From: Paraspadella gotoi
Lineage: Eukaryota > Chaetognatha
Length of the DNA: 64,000 nt
Assembly (NCBI GenBank): GCA_051294375.1
Contig: CM119266.1
Coordinates: 20,212,729-20,276,728 of the forward strand
Direction of reading: 5' to 3'
In this document: one piece after another, positions 12,886 to 21,800 of the stretch
Layout: the number at the start of each line of letters is the position of its first letter
How positions within the stretch are numbered: position 1 is the stretch's first letter
Made by a program: the position numbers and the translations under genes
The notes under the pieces: generated by a model
The model's input: only the letters and a program-made list of their open reading frames with translations
What the model was told of the DNA's origin: nothing
Databases searched by the model: none

Positions 12886-15800
12886 AGCTCTCTCTCTCTC
12901 TCTCTTTCACGCTGAAGTGGCGCTTTTTACGATTTACCATCCTTAACTGCCCTCCACCTTCGGTCCTTCCTATCCTCTTGACCCATTCCCCATACCCGGA
13001 TGGCGTCTAACGAACCTCTGTTTTTGTTGAGACTCACATCACACCAGTTGTCAAACTTGTATGCCTGAAGTATTTTCACTTCTACTAAAAAATATTAATT
13101 AAGTGTATTTATAATTAGCGGTTAGATCTGATTCGGCGTCACCTCTGTGAAATAAGGAGTTTTACACTTATTTGATATTTGTAATAGTAATATTAATATA
13201 ATTTTTATCTTTTTTTATCGTGTCGTGATTAGACTATTTTCCCAATTAGCCAATGATTAATTTACCGAACTGATCACTTCCGAATTTGCGGTGAATCCCA
13301 AATCTTTCTTCGTTCGCTATTTTTTAGCTTTTAAGTAATACCCGGTATTGACCCGTTTAGTTTTCGTTACGACCGGGTATTTTTCTTAGATTGAACTTTC
13401 TTTTTACTTTTCTTGACCTAGAACATTGACTGCCTTCTCCACCCTTCCCTTTTCCCTGAAGGTGGACGAAAATCGAGTTTTGATGTTAGCTTTTCTTTGT
13501 CGTTTCTAACGCCACCTCAATGTATTTTCGTTCTTTTTTCGTTCGGAGGTCGTATTTTTAGTCTATTTTTTGTTCTCCACCTCAATTTTGAACTAACTTG
13601 AGTTGTAAAGATACCAAATATTAAGTATATAATGTGTATTTTATTTTGGAGTTGGCTATAACTAACGTCAATATGTGAAACTGATTTTAAAAATGCATTG
13701 ACGTCTGTTATAGTCATTAAGAGATATATATGCTTGAATTTGATTCTTGTCGTTTTAATACAACTAATTTTTTTTTCGCTTCCATCTCTTCTCTGTTGAA
13801 CTCTCACTCTTGTCCACTATTTCGCTCGCTTCACTCTGCTTTTTTTTCTTTTTTCGCCTTGTTTCCTTTTCTTTTCTTCTTTGTCTTTTTTGTTTTTGTT
13901 TTCCCCTTCTTTTTCCATATTTTTTCCCTCTTTTTGTTATTCCTTTTTTCTTTGTTTTCTTCCTCTTTTTTTCTTCTTTTTCTTACTCCCTCTAATTCAG
14001 AGCTAGCAGCGGAACTCCGGACACGATTGTTTCGTCTTCTTCGCCGGAATGCGGCGTCAACAATCAAGGATCGGAGTCTCAAACATCTCCGGGTTCGTAT
14101 CTTTTTGAACATATAAGCCTTTGATGTCGTTTGTTCTCAATTGACTTTTTTAAATACAGAGGTAGCGTTGGATGCGCCCGGCCCTCCCGACGCTTATTTT
14201 TGCCCCGCGCTTCGCCCGCTTGACGAGGCGAAGAGATCCAAGGAGGAGTCGGAGCGACTCTCCCCGCCGTTGGTGCTAGTTACTCCGGTGCCGCTCAGAG
14301 GTGAGTCGTTACCTCTTTTCTTCCATATACTTAAAGATCGTCGCTAAAAATGTTACCTCCAATATTGTCGTTTCAGCGAGGGAGTTAAAAACGTCCCCGA
14401 CCTTGGCGTTAACAGAGTCCAATGCTCAGACAACCTCTCTATCAAATAACGAGGCGATCGATGTCAAGTCTACTGACAACGAGAATGTCCTCAAACCGTT
14501 GGTTAAAGAGGAGCCTAAGTCACCTGCGATCGGTTTCAATCCGCTCGCCAAGCTCGATCATTCGCAATCAAAGCTCCCTCTGTCCGAACTCAAAATGGAT
14601 AACAATGACAACATTAGCGTCACGCTTACTCTCTCCGCAACTGCGTCGCAGAATGTTCAGGCAAGGAGACTTTTTTAGTTCGATTTGCTTTGTTTTTTTT
14701 AACGATAAGTTTCGGTAAATATTTTTAATCATCAGGCGGTGATCCGAGCAGTGGCAAATCTACTTCAAGTAGCTGTTCCTTCTGAGTATGACTTTCAGAA
14801 GCTGGACGCTTTCGGGCGGCATTTTGGCGATAAAACTCATCACGTACTCGTAGAACCCCTTTCCCCGGAATGGGACGAAGACTCGGAGGAAAGGGTGAGT
14901 CTTTCCTCGACGAGACGCTAGTTTGTTCTTTTGTTTGTGCCAATTAACAATTATTTTCTCGGACGTCAGGAGGAACCTTTGTCCAAGGATGTGTCTCCTG
15001 GCAAGAAGAGCGGTAAGACGAAATACTGTCGTGAATGCGACGTCGTCGTATTGTCGGCCGGAATTCAGAAGAAGGTCTCCGAAATGAAGCACATCACCAA
15101 GATCGATCCGGTAGGACGCTTTCCGGGCCTTTCGGCTTCGAGGGAGCTGGAGAGATTTTATTATATACGGTCGCTTAACCTTCTTAGGAATTGAAAGACG
15201 ACGACGAAGTTACTTTTTGCTCCTCCAAATGCTACGTCCAATTTACTATTGGTAAGAGCACCATCGCCAAGACCGAACCGGTGGACGCGACCCAGACAAG
15301 CGCCCCGTCGCCCAATTCTTCGGCGCTTAAACCGCTCTCCGTTCAAACGGGAATCAAGGCATCGCCGTCGTCGTCTCCCCACGCTTCACCGACGGCACAA
15401 CTTTCTCCGCAAGTCAAGGTGCGTTCGATTGAAAAGATTATTTCGTTCAAAATAGAGAAGCATTGATTGGAATTTTTTTAGATGGAACCTGGCGCGCCTC
15501 CCCGTGTCCCTCCTATACGGATTCCCTTGGGCCGGTTGGGAGCAGACTCCGCCTCCGGCCTGTCGGGGCCGGGAGCCGAAGCTCCCGGCGCCAACAGGAT
15601 GGCTCCAGGCGTCAAGTCCCCACCATTTTCGCTCTTGCGTCAAGGATACGTAAAGAAGTGGAAGGGAAAACGGTGGAGAAAGTGGGATCACGGTACTGTA
15701 TTGCCTGTATCAAGAACGTAGCTTGTTCACATGCTTAATATTTCAATATAGCCAATTTCGCGTTTGGTATTTTAGGAATGGTGAATCGCCACAAGGAGAC

Positions 15801-18800
15801 AAAGAAACATTCCGACCCGGAAGTGGCGGAGGTCATGGACAGCCTTGCGATCGCTATCCGCGCAAAAACTCCTCAAGTGGATACGCCCACTTCTAGCGAA
15901 GTCGAAGCCAAGACCGAAACCCTAGAGGAGACCAAGTTGATTAATAGGTTTGTTAGAATTTGTTCGTCGGAATTACTATTGTACTAGTTTAAAAAAAAAT
16001 TATATCAAAGATCGGTCGGACTTTATTCTGACGCTACTCTGACGTTGGAAGATCGTCGTTGTTGCGTCCTATGCGCAATGTCGGGAGATGCCGACACGGA
16101 CGGGCCCGGTCGCCTGCTGAACATGGACATTGATAAGTAAGTCCGTCGTATACAGGGTCGTGTAGAGAGGTAGCCTCCACGTCCACAAAACAGAGGGGCC
16201 CATGGTCTATAATCCTAACTCAGAATATCTTTTAATTTTTAATTATTCGAATTATTTTTTGACTAAGTTAGATAACAAATTAAAAAAATGATTTGAAATG
16301 AATTTTTATAGAAGTTAATTTTATGGGTTGGGATGAGCTTGGTTTGGCTTCCTAGCGACCTCCAAGAAAATTGTGGAGGCCAGCTCTCTACACGCCAATG
16401 GTCGTTTGATTCTGTTTTAAAAATTTAATTCTAACATCTGACACATAATTATTGAGACAAAAGATTAAATGTGTTAGTTTATAACATTTTATTGTAAATA
16501 TAAATACAAAATATAATTTTTTAATACTAATAACGCAACAAACATGTTGAACCAAAAAAAGTCACGATTTTCTAGTGAAATGTGGCGTAGGGACCTTCAA
16601 TCGAGACGCCAGCTTTCTAGTAGAAAACCCAACTTTATTTTCCATTCCTTTCATGATGGTGCGCGACTGTCTTGCCGTGAGTTTTCTTGGCCGCCCTGCG
16701 CCTTTTTTGTGCTTGAGTGTATCTCCAGACTTTACTCTTTAAATAGATGGACGGCTAACATTTAGCTTAAAAAAATACTGTAAAGTAAATGCTGCTCCTT
16801 CTTGTTCATGATTTTGGTAGGATTGGGCAATGACTTGACGGCGCGCTTCAAAGGAAATTGACTGCATCTTGAAAACGCGCGGGCCGAAAAAAAATAAAAA
16901 TTCAGTTTGGTAGACAAACATTCTAGGTTTCATTTAAAAAAAAGGAGCTTTCTACGGCGTCCTGGAAGCCGTCTACAGGCCCCGGAAGCCGTCTCAATAA
17001 TTATTTGTCAGATGTTATAAACTAAACTGACTCTAGTAACGACCGTACTAAATGTTTAATTTTTTTTTTAAATGTTGAAACTCAGGTGGGTACACCTCAA
17101 CTGCGCTCTATGGTCTTCGGAGGTGTACGAAACTCTCAATGGCGCCCTCATGAACGTCGATGGCGCCGTCTCCCGCGGGGCCAAGGAAGACTGTTCCATA
17201 TGTTCGAAAAAAGGTAAAGAGATTTCATATTCGCCTTGTTTTTAAACGGCGTTTATATTTATAAAAAAAAAAAAACGAAAATAACCGCGTGTAGGTGCCA
17301 CTCTGGGTTGCTTCCGCCCGCGATGTCCTTCTATCCTTCACTTGCCTTGCGCTCGCGCGGCCGGCGCCCTCTTCTACCAAGACAAGACGCTTCTCTGCCA
17401 CTCTCATGCCAAGGCGCATCTCAATGACGACGGGGCCGCCGCCGCCGCTCTAGCCGCTGGCGTGTCGCCCAGCCTCTTAGGCGTGGCATTAGGCGAGAAA
17501 GACGGGCATCTCAAGGACTTATCAGTTTTCCGGTGAGTCATTCATAGAAAAAGATTACGTCTAACTTGATCCGTTTAAAACCCTGGTAAATTTATCCCTT
17601 TCAAGGCGCGTGTACATCAACCGAGACGAAAGCAAGCAAATCGCCTCTATCATCAATCAACAAGTAAGCAAGACGTTTTTCTTGGATAACCTCAAGAGTA
17701 AAAAATAAAAGATTGTTCATACGATATACGACCTTTTTAATCTCTTGTAGGCTCTAGAAGAGATGATGCCAGAAGAGACGGCGACAACGACTACAACGGC
17801 GTCCACCGACGATGACCCAACAGCCACTGCGGGTGCGGAAAATTCCAAGCCGAAATCTTCGTCGCCTTCTTCTGCGTCAGCTTCGACAGTCACGGCTGAT
17901 GTCGTCACGACCTCCACTCCAGATAAAGCGGATTCAAGGTCTGTGTTCTCACTTGGCTCTTGATGTAGTGATTTTTCAACGTCGATACTTTTTCCGTTAA
18001 TAGTGAATCAACAAGAAAGGCCGATACGGGCGTCAGCCGCTTCAATCTGCGCATCGGATCCATGATTTTCCAAAACGTGGGCCAGCTATTGCCGCATCAA
18101 CTCGAAGCTTTCCATACGGAGAATCACGTCTTCCCGGTAAGAGCGATTCTTCAGTTTTCCACATTTTCGCTTTTCTCCTTATGGCCGAAATTTTTTATTG
18201 CGAAATAATCAGATTTTTGGAGTTATGTCTAAAAACGGTATGAATTATGTAAAACATCGCCATTTTACCTTTTTATTTCCGTTCAATTTTTTTTTTTTTT
18301 TTTTTTTTAAAGCCTTTCAGTCTTTTTAGTGACGTACTCGCGGCGCAACTAAAATCTCTTGTAACTTTTTCGTTTCGATTGCAGGTGGGTTTCCAAATCA
18401 CGCGATACTACTGGTCAATGCATGCTTTGCACAAGCGTTGCAAATACGTGTGCAGCGTCGCCGACAAGGACGGCGCCCCGGAATTCGTCGTCAACGTAGA
18501 AGAAGAGGGACATCCAAAGAAAGAGTTTAGAGATTCCACCACGAAAGGAGCTTTTTTACCAACCTTGGACGCAATCGGTTAGCGACAGATCCTATCCTTT
18601 ATCTACGATACTAATAAATATCCATAGAATACAATGAGAAAAAGGTTTTTATTGTAGAAGTGAAACGAAATATCTCTCGCGGTACTAAGAAAACTTGATA
18701 TTTCTCGACTTTCGTCGTCGATCCCGCGATGGCGTCCGCGAACGAGTTTTCTCGTTCCTTCGCCTTGTAGTCGGTGACAAAGGACGTTCGGCTTTGCAGC

Positions 18801-21800
18801 CGCGATGATTGCGGCCAACCTCCCGACGATCGTTGTTTTTCTTTTTTACGTTTATGAGTTCGTCGTCGGTTGTTTCAACCGATTGATCATTGTCGAGACT
18901 TCCTTCTTGGGTCCCTTCCTCATCGATGCAATCTTCGTCTTCTGTTCCATCGCACGATTCTTTCACGGCCGCCGTCTCGTTTTCCGTTTCCTCCGATCGG
19001 CCATCGTCGTCTGCTTTTCCCTCGTCTTCAACTTTGGTTGAGTTCGATCCTCCCTCGTCTTCCTCTTCGCTCTCATCGCTCCCTAGCTTGTCGTTAGAGG
19101 AAGTCAGTAGAACTCGTCTCACCCTTCGTTCCTCTTTCAATCTCTCTCTTTCCACCGCGCGTTTTTCTTTCTCTTTCTTTCGTTCTATTTCCTTCTCCTT
19201 TCTCAATTTCTGCCTTTCCATGGCCTTTTCTCTCCTCGATCTCTCCTTTTCTTTCTCTCTCTCTTTCTCGATCTTTTCCCTTTCAATTCGCGCTTCTTCT
19301 AATTCTCTCAATCTTTTCAGTTCTTCCAGGATGCCGTTCATCAATGTGGCGAGTGTGCTGTCGGCGGACGAAGAATCGCTGCTGGATTTTGTCGTGCAAT
19401 CGACAGAATTAATTTCCACTTTGTTCTCCCCTTCGTCTTTCTTTAATTTTGTCATCTCTTTTCCCGTTTCTTTTTGCTTTTCCATTTCCATTTTATCTAT
19501 TTCTACGTCGTCTTCCATCTGTCCCAACCAGATTTCTTTTTTGCTCGAATCCCTTTGTTTTCCATTTTTTAAATTGACTTTTTCGAACCGCCCTTTTCTT
19601 CTGACCGCTCTCTGGAGTGAGTACAAGTTCTCAGGTCTCTCGTCCATATCCTCTGAATCCAAATCGCTCTCCCTCAACTCCGTGTACGGACTCCAACTTT
19701 TCCAACACGAATCTCCGTAACGTAATCGTTCGTTTGGCTTCGCCATAGTGTCAAAATATCCCCCTCGTTGCTTCCCCCCGATTGGGACGACGTGTAAATC
19801 TGTTAAATCGGTGTAATGGTTACAGCAAGATTGCAAAAAAATTATTGCATTTTATCCTACCTGGGAAAAATCTTCTTTCCCTCGTTTTCCATTTGGAGAA
19901 ACCAGTTGACTGAGTTTCGTCTTTATCTTGGTCGTGACTGCTTTTGTTAAGGTTTTCATCCGCGCGGAATTCGACGGAAGCAGTTTTAGAGGTGCTCAGG
20001 TCGTTTAGTCCGTGTGCCTTAACAATGGAATATAAATGAAATTGAAGTCATTGGCTTTCCCAATTTCCTACTTTTAATATGGCCTGTTTCCTCTCTTCCA
20101 TGGCCAGGATGGCGTCGCACTCGAAAATACGCGCCATTTGCGCCACTTCTGTAGTCAGCAGTAGAGGTTCCTCGTATTCGAGGCCAGGCTCCGACAGGAG
20201 GGACAACATCGACTGAAAAGTCTTGGCTATGCGGACGTAGGGAAACGCGATTATTAGTCGTTTGAGAAAGAGAATTTCTGAAGATTTTGATTTATTTTAT
20301 AAGTACCGTCAACTTCCTGGACTAATTGTTTGCAATTGACCGCTTGTGGAATATTTGGAAAGGTGCTTTGCACAAAGGCTTCGAAAAGCCTTAAAAGTTA
20401 AAGATAATTGGCGATTTTTTTTTTAATTAAAATAATTTGAGATTTTAAAAATGGTGATCTTTACCCGGATTCCTGAGCCAGCCAAAAAACGTCTAAATCA
20501 AAGAACCAATCCTCGTCAATGTCAAGTCGAATAACTGTCGATATCCCGTGACTCTTGCAGTAAGCTTTTTTAGCCTGAAGTTTATCCATTGCATTTGTAT
20601 GACTAGTTTGCTTGGTTCTATAACGCTAACCTAAGACCAAGATGACCTGAAGACTTTTCAATTCGCTAAGAATGGCGTCAGTTCTGTCACACTGCACTTC
20701 TACGTCATTGGTGGTTGGTCGCCCCTCCTCGTCGTGATGCCACTCGTCAAGTTTTACTGTACAGCGATAATTTTTTCGTTTTAAACTAAACTGATCGACA
20801 AAAAAAAATTTTAAGCAACCAACGTGTCGTGTAGAATCCCGTCAGTTTGGCGCAGAAACAATAGCGTTCGGGGCAGAAGCATCTTTTGCAGATTTTGCTC
20901 GTCGCGTTTTTGTCTCCCAGTGCCTTCGCTAGGGCCTCCTTGTCTTTCTCTTGTGATCCCTTTCCGACGCCGAATTTTGCTAGTATTCGAGCGACACGTT
21001 CATCCTCGGCGTTGACATCCCCGCTAGTCGCTTCCGCTTTAGCTTTGAGCCCAACTGTTGGCGCGGTTTTACGCTCGATGTTTCTGTTCCGACTCATCAG
21101 TGTCCTTTCGATGGAACTTGACCCATTTATGTGATATGATGACGAATAAGACGTAGTGGAAGTTACATATTAAAATTCAAATCGCAGATCATGAAGTCTT
21201 GTGAATATTTATTTATAAAAAAATCCTTTTAATTTTCGCATAGGGCGACATTTATTACTTAATAGAATAATAAAATTTCAAAATCGTTTCTTTAAAACGA
21301 GGTTTTTTCTTATTAAAAAAAAATATATTCATAAAAAGTTGGTAGACAAAAAAATATATATGTATTATGTAAATATTATAAAAAGTATATATTTCATACT
21401 GAAATTAGATTTTAGTCTAATTTCATCACTTTTTAAAGATCTTGACCAATTTAAGTAATTTGAAATAAGTTGTATTTCTTTATTAACGTTTTACTAGGAA
21501 TTCAAATATGCTTTCAAAATTAAAAAAAGAATTAAATTTTGAATTTCAAATTATGGGCTAATACAAAAATTGAAAAATAAAAAAAAATTATAATATGTAA
21601 ATATGTTCATGATCCACTATTCGATTTTAAAATTTTTACTGGGTTTTAATAAAGTTTGATTTTTTAATGTACAGAAGTTAAGCTAGTTATGATACGTATT
21701 CTTAACTGATTTGTAGGATTATTCCCATCTTCTCGGAAGGGCTGTAGGAACGAAACGATTCTATGAAATTAGATTATAGAGCTCGGTTTCAGCTGGTTGG

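Larger units (their letters stand above)
16011..17532 (+). other. Atypical extended PHD finger (ePHD) of trr
   Basis: Spans exons 21-23. Exon 21 gives RRCCVLCAMSGDADTDGPGR, exon 22 WVHLNCALWSSEVYET and CSICSKKG, exon 23 GATLGCFRPRCPSILHLPCA then LLCHSHAK. The order C-x2-C, GDGDTDGP-like turn, W-H-x2-C-x2-W, C-x2-C, GAT-x-GC, H-x2-C-A and final C-x2-H is the ePHD signature shared by KMT2C/D. Known ePHD modules bind histone H4 tails or nucleosomes. All zinc ligands expected by eye are present. The intron after exon 21 (16137-17085) carries two inverted-repeat structures. Confidence 0.9.

Noticed and set aside
13730-14116. Phe-rich plus ORF and Lys-rich minus ORF
   Set aside because: Pyrimidine tract before the acceptor at 14000; intronic.
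15253-15260. Splice donor GGTAAGAGC in trr exon 18
   Set aside because: The frame continues openly for 55 more codons to a better-supported donor at 15419 that is in phase with exon 19.
18890-19720. 276-codon plus-strand Ser/Phe-rich ORF
   Set aside because: Exact antisense shadow of the charged last exon of the nested 667-residue protein, whose minus frame joins six other exons in phase.
20465-21097. DTW-domain tRNA aminocarboxypropyltransferase
   Set aside because: Only the Cys/Pro knuckle spacing matches; I could not see the DTW-type catalytic motif or the usual sequence after the knuckle.
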